From the NCBI RefSeq assembly GCF_030323145.1, contig NZ_CP100470.1:3265001-3329000 (forward strand): a stretch of DNA of 64,000 nt, written 5' to 3'. The notes beneath the pieces are model-generated. The model saw only the letters and a list, made by a program, of their open reading frames with translations. It made no database searches and was not told where the DNA came from. Shown here piece by piece: positions 50,511 through 58,791 of the stretch (within the stretch, counting starts at the first letter, position 1; the number at the start of each line of letters is the position of its first letter). A program made the position numbers and the translations under genes. This stretch comes from Mesorhizobium sp. C432A. GTDB taxonomy: Bacteria > Pseudomonadota > Alphaproteobacteria > Rhizobiales > Rhizobiaceae.

Positions 50511-53297
50511 TCACACCGCCGCCACAAACCCGTCCAGCACGCGTTTCTGGCCGGCCTTGTCGAAGTCGATGGTCAGCTTGTTGCCTTCGATGTTGGAGAT
50601 GTTGCCGTTGCCGAATTTCTGGTGGAAGACGCGGTCGCCGACGCTGAAGGGCGACGGCGTGTCGGCGACGGATTTGGCGACCAGTTCGCCGTCAATGGTG
50701 CGGCCTTTGACGCTGGTTCGGCCGGCGCCGTAGCCGGAGTCGGTCTCGCCATAGCCGATGCGCTCGACCTGGTGGCCGGAGCGCGAGCCCCAGTTGCGGT
50801 CGGTCGCCTCGGTGCGGTTGGCCTGCGCGCGCTGCCAGCCGGGCGTCGCATAGGTGTTGGAGAAGGCGCCGGATTTTTCCGCGCCGACATTGTCGAAGCG
50901 CGAGGCGCCGTAGGGGTTCTGCCGCCCTGCGCCCTGGCCGCCACGGCCCGACGCGAACGAACCGCCGCCATAGGAATTGCCGTAGCCGCCATAGGAGTTG
51001 CCGCTTTCGGCGACCTCGACATGGGCTTCCGGCAGTTCGTCCAGAAAGCGCGACGGGATGGTCGACTGCCACAGGCCGTGGATGCGGCGGTTGGAGACGA
51101 ACCACAGATGCAGGTTCTTCTTGGCCCGGGTCAGGCCGACATAGGCGAGACGGCGCTCTTCCTCCAGGCCGGAGCGGCCGCCTTCGTCCAGCGCGCGTTG
51201 GTGCGGGAACAGGGCTTCCTCCCAGCCGGGGAGGAACACGGTCTCGAATTCGAGGCCCTTGGCCGAATGCAGCGTCATGATGTTGACGGCGTCAAGCTCG
51301 GCGTTCTGCTCGGCGTCCATGACCAGGGCGACATGTTCGAGGAAGGAGCGCAGCGATTCATACTCCTCCATGGAGCGGATAAGCTCTTTCAGGTTTTCCA
51401 GCCGGCCCGGCGCCTCGACCGAGCGGTCGTTCTTCCACATGTCGGTGTAGCCGCTCTCCTCCAGAATGGTCTCGGCGAGTTCGGTGTGCGGCGTGGTTTC
51501 CAGCGCCTTCTGCCAGCGCTCGAAATTGGCCGCCACTTCGCGCAAGGCCGCGCGGGGCTTGGGCTTCAGCTCGTCGCTTTCTGCGAGCTTGGCGGCTGCC
51601 TCCAGCATCGGGATGCGCAAGCTCCGCGCCGTGTCGTGGATCTGGCGGATGGTGGCTTCACCCAGGCCGCGCTTGGGGACATTGACGATGCGCTCGAAGG
51701 CGAGGTCGTCGGCGCCCTGCGCGACGACGCGGAAGAAGGCCAGCGCATCGCGGATTTCCATGCGCTCATAAAAACGCGGGCCGCCGATGACGCGGTAATT
51801 GAGGCCGAGCGTGACGAAGCGGTCTTCGAATTCGCGCATCTGGAAGGAGGCGCGGACCAGGATGGCCATGTCGTTGAGCTTGTGCTTGGCACGCTGGTAG
51901 GTCTCGATGGTCTCGCCGACGGCGCGCGCTTCCTCCTCGGAATCCCAAGCGGCGTGGACATGCACCTTCTCGTCGTCCTCGGCGACCTTCTCGGTGAACA
52001 GCGTCTTGCCGAAGCGGCCCTCATTGTGGGCGATGAGGTGCGAGGCGGTGCCGAGGATGTGCGCGGTCGAGCGATAGTTGCGCTCCAGCCGGATGATGGT
52101 GGCGCCCGGGAAATCCTTGTCGAAGCGCAGGATGTTGTCGACCTCGGCGCCGCGCCAGCCATAGATCGACTGGTCGTCGTCGCCGACGCAGCAGATGTTG
52201 ACTTTGTTTTCGCTCACGGGCCGTTCCGCGCCTGCCGGCGCGGGCCCTCCGCCCCCTCTTTTTTGCGCGCCTTCGGCGTCGCGGGAGTCGCCTCGCAACG
52301 GCTCGGACGCCCGGTCGGGCTTGCGGCCTTCGGCCGATCGCGCTTTACCCTCCCCTGGATGGGGAGGGTCGCCGCGAAGCGGCGGGGAGGGGTGACTGGC
52401 GCCGGCGCTGCCACCCCCACCCGCGCCGCTACGCGGCGCGACCTCCCCCATCGAGGGGGAGGTAGGCCGCTGCGCCAGCAGCCGCAGCCACATGTATTGC
52501 GCGGTGTTGGTGTCCTGGTATTCGTCGACGAGGATGTATTTGAAGCGCTTGTGGTATTCCTTCAGCACGTCCGGATTGGCGCGGAAGATGCGGATCGGGT
52601 GGCAGAGCAGATCGCCGAAGTCGCAGGCGTTCAGCGTCTTCAGCCGCTCCTGATAGGCCTTGTAGAGTTCCCGGCCCTTGCCGTTGGCGAAGCTGCGCGC
52701 GTCGCCCTCGGCAATGTCGGCGGGGCCTTGGCCCTTGTTCTTCCAGCCGTCGATCATCTGCGCGAACTGCTTGGCCGGCCAGCGCTTGTCGTCGAGGCCT
52801 TCGGCCTGGATCAGCTGCTTGATCAGCCGTACGACGTCGTCGGTGTCGAGGATGGTGAAATCGGATTTGAGCCCGGCCAGCTCGGCGTGGCGGCGCAAGA
52901 GCTTGACGCCGATGGAGTGGAAGGTGCCGAGCCACGGCATGCCCTCGACGGCTTCGCCGACGAGATGGCCGATGCGCTGCTTCATCTCGCGCGCGGCCTT
53001 GTTGGTGAAGGTCACCGCCAGGATCTGCGAGGGGAAAGCCCTGCCGGTGGCCAGGATATGGGCGATGCGGGTGGTCAGCACGCGGGTCTTGCCGGTGCCG
53101 GCGCCGGCCAGCAGCAGGACCGGGCCTTCGGTGGTTTCCACCGCCAGCCGCTGCTCGGGGTTGAGGCCGTTGAGATAATCGGGCGCGCTGTTGGGGCCGC
53201 TGCGGGCCGCCATGGCGCGCGCGGCTATGCCCGACGGGCCCGCGGGCCGCGCATTGGGTTCGTCGAAAAAGGGCATGTCTTCCGCAAAGCCGGACAT
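50511..53297 (-). CDS. uvrD: UvrD/PcrA-type superfamily 1 DNA helicase with an inserted repeat
   Basis: 928-residue 3'-5' helicase acting in nucleotide excision and mismatch repair. Motifs in order: LNPEQR Q-motif, Walker A GAGTGKT (65-71), Walker B DEYQDTN (257-263), motif III DDQSIYGWRGA (about 373-383), motif IV LERNYRS, motif V NIMTLHSAKGLEFETVFLPG and motif VI VGLTRAKKNL. Between Walker B and motif III lies an extra segment of about 86 residues, rich in Pro, Gly, Arg and Ser. It is encoded by hairpin-rich repeat DNA at 52212-52470. The glycine-rich tail ends with the conserved GDRVFHQKFGNGNI Tudor-like domain. Confidence 0.93.
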   Translation of the reverse strand: MSGFAEDMPFFDEPNARPAGPSGIAARAMAARSGPNSAPDYLNGLNPEQRLAVETTEGPVLLLAGAGTGKTRVLTTRIAHILATGRAFPSQILAVTFTNKAAREMKQRIGHLVGEAVEGMPWLGTFHSIGVKLLRRHAELAGLKSDFTILDTDDVVRLIKQLIQAEGLDDKRWPAKQFAQMIDGWKNKGQGPADIAEGDARSFANGKGRELYKAYQERLKTLNACDFGDLLCHPIRIFRANPDVLKEYHKRFKYILVDEYQDTNTAQYMWLRLLAQRPTSPSMGEVAPRSGAGGGGSAGASHPSPPLRGDPPHPGEGKARSAEGRKPDRASEPLRGDSRDAEGAQKRGGGGPAPAGAERPVSENKVNICCVGDDDQSIYGWRGAEVDNILRFDKDFPGATIIRLERNYRSTAHILGTASHLIAHNEGRFGKTLFTEKVAEDDEKVHVHAAWDSEEEARAVGETIETYQRAKHKLNDMAILVRASFQMREFEDRFVTLGLNYRVIGGPRFYERMEIRDALAFFRVVAQGADDLAFERIVNVPKRGLGEATIRQIHDTARSLRIPMLEAAAKLAESDELKPKPRAALREVAANFERWQKALETTPHTELAETILEESGYTDMWKNDRSVEAPGRLENLKELIRSMEEYESLRSFLEHVALVMDAEQNAELDAVNIMTLHSAKGLEFETVFLPGWEEALFPHQRALDEGGRSGLEEERRLAYVGLTRAKKNLHLWFVSNRRIHGLWQSTIPSRFLDELPEAHVEVAESGNSYGGYGNSYGGGSFASGRGGQGAGRQNPYGASRFDNVGAEKSGAFSNTYATPGWQRAQANRTEATDRNWGSRSGHQVERIGYGETDSGYGAGRTSVKGRTIDGELVAKSVADTPSPFSVGDRVFHQKFGNGNISNIEGNKLTIDFDKAGQKRVLDGFVAAV
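52212..52470. repeat. Palindromic repeat cluster inserted in frame in the helicase gene
   Basis: About 259 bp with several stems: ACCTCCCCC/GGGGGAGGT near 52442-52465, GCGCCGC/GCGGCGC just before it, CCCTCCCC/GGGGAGGG near 52350-52371 and CGCCGC/GCGGCG around 52371-52385. The sequence resembles intergenic REP-like elements rather than helicase code. It starts after LLAQR (about residue 276) and ends before NKVNICCVG (about residue 363). Its length keeps the frame, giving an 86-residue low-complexity loop. Confidence 0.7.
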
Positions 53298-53376
53298 CTC
53301 CCCGAATGTAGTGATTCGGGAGCGAAAGACCAGAAGTGTCTACGTTTTGTTCTGCTAAAGTCCCCGATACCGCGGC

Positions 53377-54240
53377 TCAGGCCTTTCGGTAACCGAGCGC
53401 GACGAACAATCGATGTCCGAACGAGCGCGCTTCCTCTGTCATCACCATGCCAAAGGCCGTCAGCATCTGGTCGTAATAGCGGCTGCCCGCGGGTGACGCC
53501 AGGAATGTCGAGTACAGTCTGAGATCGCCGAGCGAGATATCCCGGTATGTATAAGCGCTACCCTGCATGGCATTCTGTTCGATGTTCTGGCGAATTTTCA
53601 CGGATTGCTGACGCACCAGCGCCATGATCTGTTCGTCCGACAGAGGCTTTCCGGCTGCGCCCAGCATCCCCGTGACCATCGCGTAGCTCATGTTCAGCGC
53701 TATCGCCTCGCCGGTGTCGACAGCGCTGATATCGTCGATGATCTTGCGGTACAATTCGAGCCGGGCTGGATCCTTGGTCGGAAGCTCGGCGAGGATTTGC
53801 TTGCCCTCTGTCTTCTTGCTTTGCCTGCCTTCCGGGCCAGACGACTGAATTTCCAAAGCGGTGACGTGCTTGCCCAACGGGGAAGCGTAAAACGCTGCGA
53901 GGTCGGACAGATCGGTGGCCGACAGCCTGTCCGCCATCCGCGATTCGATGGCAGTCTCCATTTTGACTGCGTCGAAGGCGCCTTCCAGCGCGACCGACAA
54001 GGCGTCCTGGAAATTTGCCGGTAACGGTTCGGGTATGGATTTCGTGGCTGCGGCGATGCCGGGACCGATGCCCATCAGCATCTCGTGAAAGCCGTTTGCC
54101 TTATTGATCTCGCTCAGCGTCTGTGCCGGCGCGGCCACTGTGCCGGCCGTGAGCGCGACGAAGCTACTGAGGACAAGGACTACGCGCGTCAGAGGCGAGG
54201 CGAATGACGTCACTCTGGTTGCTCCTGATGGTTGGTCCAA
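53377..54240 (-). CDS. DUF2059 domain-containing secreted protein
   Basis: 287-residue exported protein with an N-terminal signal peptide (VVLVLSSFVALTAGTVAAPAQT). Two related helical segments are visible: LSATDLSDLAAFYASPLGKHV at about 110 and ISLGDLRLYSTFLASPAGSRYYDQM near 245. Both fit the DUF2059 pattern of L-x(2)-L-x(3)-Y/F-x-SP-G. No function is established for the family. ATG at 54240; a GTG at 54213 would shorten it by nine residues and still keep the signal peptide. Confidence 0.78.
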   Translation of the reverse strand: MDQPSGATRVTSFASPLTRVVLVLSSFVALTAGTVAAPAQTLSEINKANGFHEMLMGIGPGIAAATKSIPEPLPANFQDALSVALEGAFDAVKMETAIESRMADRLSATDLSDLAAFYASPLGKHVTALEIQSSGPEGRQSKKTEGKQILAELPTKDPARLELYRKIIDDISAVDTGEAIALNMSYAMVTGMLGAAGKPLSDEQIMALVRQQSVKIRQNIEQNAMQGSAYTYRDISLGDLRLYSTFLASPAGSRYYDQMLTAFGMVMTEEARSFGHRLFVALGYRKA

Positions 54241-54482
54241 AGCAGACTGCTGGAAAACCCGGATGCCGGCAAGGCGGGATTGCCACCTTGGCGTGTGGCC
54301 TCGAAAAACGCCCTGTTACGCAAGAGAGCCTGCGGCATGGCCTTTTGGTTTCGCCGTGGATCGCTCCCCGGCGGCTTGACAGGCACGGCGGCCGGGAGAA
54401 GGTTGTACCGCCGGGGGCAGGATTGGCATACCTTTGCCCATGGCCGCGTCGCGGAATGCGCATCAGTCGAAGGAGTATCGTC

Positions 54483-56795
54483 TTGGCTGTCGTCATCACC
54501 TCCCTCATTCTGTTCCTCATCGGCCTCGCACTTGGCGGCGGCGGCGTCTGGCTCGTGATGCTGGGCGGCAGCTGGTACTATGTCATCACCGGTCTCGCCT
54601 TCCTGATCGCCGCATGGCTGCTCTTCCGGCGCAAATCGACGGCGCTCTGGCTCTACGCGGCGATCGTGCTCGGCACGCTGGCCTGGGCGGTGTGGGAAAT
54701 CGGCTTCGACTGGTGGGAACTCGGACCGCGCGGCGGCATCGTCGTGCTTCTGGCGCTGTGGCTGCTGACACCTTGGGCAAGGCGGGGCCTGACCGGCCCC
54801 GACGCGCGAGCGCCGCTCATTCTGGCCGCGCTGGCTTCGCTCGCCGTCGCCGGTTATTCGATGACGGCCGATCCCAAGGACATCGCCGGCGACCTCAGCG
54901 CCGACAAGGTGACGCCGACTGCCGATCTCGGCGGCAATGTGCCTCCGGGCGAATGGCATTTCTACGGCCGTACGCAATTTGGCCAGCGCTATTCGCCGCT
55001 CGACCAGATCACGCCCGACAATGTCGCCAAATTGCAGCCGGCCTGGACCTACCAGACCGGCGACGTGAAAGGGCCGGACGATGTCGGCGAAACCACCTAC
55101 CAGGTGACGCCGCTGAAGGTGGGCGACGCGCTCTATATCTGCACGCCGCACAATTTCGCTATCGCCATCGATGCCGCCACCGGCAAGGAGAAATGGCGTT
55201 TCGATCCCAAGATCAAGCTCGACAAGGACCGCCAGCACCAGACCTGCCGCGGCGTGTCCTATTATGCCGATGCCAAGATCGCCGCCGGCCAGCCTTGCGC
55301 GACGCGCGTCTATCTGCCGACCTCGGATGCGCGGCTGATCGCGCTCGACGCCGCCAACGGCCAGGTCTGCCCGTCCTTCGCCGAAGCCGGCACGCTCAAT
55401 TTGTTGACCAACATGCCGTATCCGAAGTCGGGCTATTATTACTCGACCTCGGCGCCGCTGATTGCGGGCGGCAAGATCATCATCGGCGGCGCGGTCAACG
55501 ACAATTTTTCGACGCAAGAGCCGTCCGGCGTCATCCGGGCCTTCGACGTCGACACCGGCGCCCTGGTGTGGAACTGGGATTCCGGCAATCCGGACCAGAC
55601 AACGCCGCTGGCGGCAGGCCAGACCTACACCCACAACTCGCCCAACATGTGGTCGACGGCAAGCGCCGACGAGAAGCTCGGCTTGCTCTATGTGCCGCTC
55701 GGCAACCAGACGCCGGACCAGCTCGGGATGGGCCGCAGCGCCAATGTCGAGAAGTTTTCCTCCTCGATCACCGCGCTCGATCTGGCCACCGGACAAGTGC
55801 GCTGGGTGCGGCAGACCGTGCATCACGACCTCTGGGACATGGATGTGCCGGCACAGCCGACCCTGGTCGACATCACCACCGCTGCCGGCGTCGTTCCGGG
55901 CCTGGTTGGACCGACCAAGCAGGGCGACCTCTACGTGCTCGACCGGCGCAGCGGCGAGCCGATCATCCCGATCAAGGAAGTGCCGGCGCCGGGCGGCGCT
56001 GTCGAGGGCGATCACACGTCGCCGACGCAGCCGGTCTCGGATCTCTCCTTCAATCCGAGGCCGCTGACCGGCGCCGACATGTGGGGCATCACCATGTTCG
56101 ACCAGCTGGCCTGCCGGATCGAATTCCAGGGCCTGCGCTACGAGGGCCGCTACACCCCGCCATCGGTGCAGGGGTCGCTGGTCTATCCCGGTAATTTCGG
56201 CACATTCAACTGGGGCGGCGTCGCCGTCGATCCGGTGCGGCAGGTGATGTTCGGCATGCCGACCTATCTGGCGTTCAAATCGCAGCTCATTCCGCGCGAC
56301 CAGGTGCCGCCGCCGGATGAGGGGCGCGGCAGCGAGCAGGGGCTGAACCGCAATGAGGGCGCACCCTATGCGGTGGTGATGGGGCCGTTCCTGTCGCCGC
56401 TCGGCGTGCCCTGCCAGGCGCCGCCATGGGGCTATGTGGCGGGAGCGGACCTCAGAACCGGCAAGATCGCCTACAAGCACCGCAACGGCACCGTCTACGA
56501 CATGACGCCGTTGCCCTTGCCGCTGAAGGTCGGTGTTCCCGGCATTGGCGGGCCGATGATCACCGCCGGCGGCGTCGTCTTCCTGGGCGCGGCGGTCGAC
56601 GACTATCTGCGCGCCTATGACCTGACATCGGGCAAGCAGCTTTGGCAGGCCAGGCTGCCGGCCGGTGGGCAGTCGACGCCGATGACCTACACCGTCGCCG
56701 ACGGCCGCCAGTTCGTGGTCATCGTCGCCGGCGGCCATGGCTCGGTCGGCACCAAGCCCGGCGACTATGTGATGGCCTATACGCTGCCGAAGTAG
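54483..56795 (+). CDS. Membrane-bound PQQ-dependent dehydrogenase, glucose/quinate/shikimate family
   Basis: 770-residue quinoprotein. Four or five membrane helices occupy about residues 1-115 (LILFLIGLALGGGGVWLVMLGG, YYVITGLAFLIAAWLLF). An eight-bladed beta-propeller follows, with WAxxGPF-like repeats: WHFYGRTQFGQRYSPLDQI at its start and several W-docking motifs (TGKEKWRFDPK, TGALVWNWDSG, TGQVRWVRQTVHHDLWDMDV). It oxidises aldoses or polyols in the periplasm and passes electrons to ubiquinone. TTG 54483 is preferred because AAGGAG lies 7 bases upstream; ATG 54456 would add nine residues. No pqq synthesis genes are seen here. Confidence 0.9.
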   Translation: MAVVITSLILFLIGLALGGGGVWLVMLGGSWYYVITGLAFLIAAWLLFRRKSTALWLYAAIVLGTLAWAVWEIGFDWWELGPRGGIVVLLALWLLTPWARRGLTGPDARAPLILAALASLAVAGYSMTADPKDIAGDLSADKVTPTADLGGNVPPGEWHFYGRTQFGQRYSPLDQITPDNVAKLQPAWTYQTGDVKGPDDVGETTYQVTPLKVGDALYICTPHNFAIAIDAATGKEKWRFDPKIKLDKDRQHQTCRGVSYYADAKIAAGQPCATRVYLPTSDARLIALDAANGQVCPSFAEAGTLNLLTNMPYPKSGYYYSTSAPLIAGGKIIIGGAVNDNFSTQEPSGVIRAFDVDTGALVWNWDSGNPDQTTPLAAGQTYTHNSPNMWSTASADEKLGLLYVPLGNQTPDQLGMGRSANVEKFSSSITALDLATGQVRWVRQTVHHDLWDMDVPAQPTLVDITTAAGVVPGLVGPTKQGDLYVLDRRSGEPIIPIKEVPAPGGAVEGDHTSPTQPVSDLSFNPRPLTGADMWGITMFDQLACRIEFQGLRYEGRYTPPSVQGSLVYPGNFGTFNWGGVAVDPVRQVMFGMPTYLAFKSQLIPRDQVPPPDEGRGSEQGLNRNEGAPYAVVMGPFLSPLGVPCQAPPWGYVAGADLRTGKIAYKHRNGTVYDMTPLPLPLKVGVPGIGGPMITAGGVVFLGAAVDDYLRAYDLTSGKQLWQARLPAGGQSTPMTYTVADGRQFVVIVAGGHGSVGTKPGDYVMAYTLPK

Positions 56796-56846
56796 CAGCG
56801 ATGTGACTTAGGTAAGTGATCGGCCCGGCAGATATTCTGTCGCGCC

Positions 56847-56906
56847 GCCCCTCATCTGCCTGCCGGCATCTATACGGGGAGAAGTGCCCGGCAGGGCGAT
56901 GAGGGC
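56847..56906. repeat. Imperfect inverted repeat of intergenic type
   Basis: Arms GCCCCTCATCTGCCTGCCGG (from 56847) and the reverse complement of the right arm, GCCCTCATCGCCCTGCCGGG (ending 56906), differ at a few positions. The interior is TCTATACGGGGAGAA. A matching arm fragment and an ACGGGGAG stem occur at 30792-30896. The element lies about 50 bp after the PQQ dehydrogenase and may act as a transcript end. Confidence 0.55.
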
Positions 56907-56970
56907 AGCAGCAGCCTTGGTCAGCTTGCGTAAGAGATGGCCTTTGAGGCTGGGCACGGAGCCCAGTACT

Positions 56971-57138
56971 TCATTGGTTAGCTGCGGCCCTGTTTCGGCC
57001 TGCTGGATCAGCGTGGTGCCGGTCGACGCGGACCTTCACCATCCGAGCGGCGGCTGCGGCAGCAGCGGAGCGCATTGCCAGCAAGGCAGCAACAGCAAGC
57101 ACGAGCGCGCTTGCAAGGATCGGAGTAGACAAGGTCAT
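56971..57138 (-). CDS. Possible small membrane protein, 55 residues
   Basis: Begins MTLSTPILASALVLAVAALLAMRS, one clear hydrophobic helix, then an Ala run and a basic tail. GAAGGAA lies about 9 bases upstream of the ATG at 57138. No family is recognised and the tail ([20 protein letters not shown]) looks unremarkable. It sits in an otherwise gene-free 637-bp gap. It could be chance, so confidence is low. Confidence 0.35.
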   Translation of the reverse strand: MTLSTPILASALVLAVAALLAMRSAAAAAAARMVKVRVDRHHADPAGRNRAAANQ

Positions 57139-57338
57139 GGCGTTGTTCCTTCTCGTCGGGCTCGCCGCTACGAGCGAGACCATCATCAGCTTCCTTCCAT
57201 ATTGTGGCGGCACCATCGACATTCTCTGAAATGACCAAAATGTGATGGGCGCGTTCGGCGGGGCGGCCGCATCGTTCGATGGCGCAAGCGTCACCCATCC
57301 GAGACTGGACCGTGCGAGCTTGCACCCTATCTTGATCC

Positions 57339-57411
57339 GCGAGTCATCCCGGAGTGACCGCGAGGTCATCCCGGAGTGACGCGAGGTCATCCCGGAGTGA
57401 CCGTGAGATCA
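57339..57411. repeat. Tandem 20-21 bp dyad repeats just upstream of the dienelactone hydrolase gene
   Basis: The unit GCGAGGTCATCCCGGAGTGA occurs in three near-identical tandem copies (from 57339, 57360 and 57381) and one decayed copy after 57401. Each contains the imperfect palindrome GTCATCCCGGAGTGAC. The array ends about 20 bases before the start codon at 57433. Phasing of about two helical turns would place sites on one DNA face. Regulatory function is inference. Confidence 0.65.
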
Positions 57412-57432
57412 TCTCCTAACGAGGAGCACGCC

Positions 57433-58338
57433 ATGACGAAACCCACCGCCGAAGCCGTCAAACCTGCCAAACCTGCCATCACCCAGGCGATGATCGATGC
57501 CTATGACGAATACACGCATCTGACGCTCGACCGCCGCCGCTTCATGGAACAGCTGACCAGGCTTGCCGGATCGGGCGCGGCGGCGGCCGCGATCGCGCCG
57601 CTGCTTGCGGCGAATTCGGCGCAGGCGGCAATCGTCGCCGACAACGATCAGCGCGTGAAGGCTGAAGATATCACCTATTCCGGCAGCAGCGGTGAGATGA
57701 AGGGCTATCTGGTCAGGCCGGCGGACCAGTCCGGCAAGCTCGGCACCGTCATCGTGGTGCATGAGAACAGGGGGCTCAACCCGCATATCAAGGATGTGGC
57801 GCGGCGCGTTGCGCTGGAAGGGTTCGTGGCGCTGGCGCCGGATTTCCTGTCGCCGCTCGGCGGCACGCCCGCTGACGAAGACAAGGCGCGCGACATGTTT
57901 ACCAAGCTCGAAGCCAGCCAGGTCACCGCCGATGGTGTGGCGACCATCGCCTATCTCAAGGGCGAGAAGGACGGCAACGGCAAGGTCGGTGCTGTCGGCT
58001 TCTGCTGGGGCGGCGGCACGGTCAACAATCTGGCGGTCAACGCGCCCGATCTCGCCGCCGGCGTCGCCTATTACGGCATGCAGCCGAAGGCCGAGGATGT
58101 GGCGAAGATCAAGGCGGCGCTGTTGCTGCACTATGCCGGGCTCGACGAGCGCATCGACGCCGGCATCGATGCCTACAAGAAAGCGCTCGACGCCGCCCAT
58201 GTCGAATACACGCTCTATGTCTATGACGGCGTCAACCATGCCTTCAACAACGACACCTCGGCCGCGCGCTATGACAAGAAGGCAGCCGATCTCGCCTGGG
58301 GCAGGACGATCGCTTTCCTCAAGGAGAAGCTGGCGTAG
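57433..58338 (+). CDS. Dienelactone hydrolase family protein
   Basis: 301-residue alpha/beta hydrolase. DRRRFMEQLTRLAGSGAAAAAIAPLLAANSAQA (about 36-68) looks like a Tat-type or related export signal preceded by an unusual 35-residue polar extension. The nucleophile is C191 in GFCWGGG. E in VHENRGLNPHI and the catalytic H in DGVNHAFNND complete the dienelactone hydrolase set. GAGGAGCACGCC supports the ATG at 57433. Substrate unknown; such exported homologues are often not involved in aromatic degradation. Preceded by tandem dyads. Confidence 0.88.
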   Translation: MTKPTAEAVKPAKPAITQAMIDAYDEYTHLTLDRRRFMEQLTRLAGSGAAAAAIAPLLAANSAQAAIVADNDQRVKAEDITYSGSSGEMKGYLVRPADQSGKLGTVIVVHENRGLNPHIKDVARRVALEGFVALAPDFLSPLGGTPADEDKARDMFTKLEASQVTADGVATIAYLKGEKDGNGKVGAVGFCWGGGTVNNLAVNAPDLAAGVAYYGMQPKAEDVAKIKAALLLHYAGLDERIDAGIDAYKKALDAAHVEYTLYVYDGVNHAFNNDTSAARYDKKAADLAWGRTIAFLKEKLA

Positions 58339-58341
58339 GCT

Positions 58342-58791
58342 TCAGGCCGCCGACGACGCCCATACGCTCTCATAGGCCGGCGACAGCGTAAAACCGGCCG
58401 GCAGCACCGAGACCGGGGGCGGGCGCCGCACGCCCTCCTGCAGATAGCGCAACGCCGACACCAGTCCGTTCATCGTGTAGGGCTTGGCGATGACGCCGAT
58501 CGCGCCGGCGAAATGGTCGGGGATGCGTTTTGAATTGGCGGTCATGAACACCACCATGGAACGGTTACCCTCGCGGATATGCTCGGCAACCTCGACCCCG
58601 GTCGGCCCGTCGGCGAGGTGGATATCGACAAAGGCAATATCGGCATCGGCGGTATCAATCATGCCTCTTGCTTCGGCCAAGGAGGTCGCCCAACCCACAA
58701 CGCTGTGGCCGGCTTCCTCGACAAGGCTTTCCAGTTCCATCGCCAGCAACGCCTCGTCCTCGACGATCAGGACCTTGAGCGGTTCGTTCAT
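58342..58791 (-). CDS. Single-domain response regulator
   Basis: 149-residue CheY-like receiver. The phosphoacceptor is D56 in [12 protein letters not shown], with acidic E11/D12 (VEDEALL), T84 in VFMTANS and K103 in VIAKPYT. A short tail (about 30 residues, [23 protein letters not shown]) has no DNA-binding domain. The start overlaps the kinase stop by four bases, so kinase and regulator are translationally coupled. It probably acts by protein interaction or as a phosphate sink. The ATG at 58791 is the only start that fits the receiver. Confidence 0.92.
   Translation of the reverse strand: MNEPLKVLIVEDEALLAMELESLVEEAGHSVVGWATSLAEARGMIDTADADIAFVDIHLADGPTGVEVAEHIREGNRSMVVFMTANSKRIPDHFAGAIGVIAKPYTMNGLVSALRYLQEGVRRPPPVSVLPAGFTLSPAYESVWASSAA

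Noticed and set aside
50622..53522. Plus-strand open frame of about 966 codons opposite the helicase
   Set aside because: Shadow of the helicase gene in a high-GC genome. No domain, start site or codon-usage support.
54210..56738. Minus-strand open frame of about 842 codons opposite the PQQ dehydrogenase
   Set aside because: Antisense to a certain gene and composed of the usual Arg/His/Ala-rich shadow sequence.
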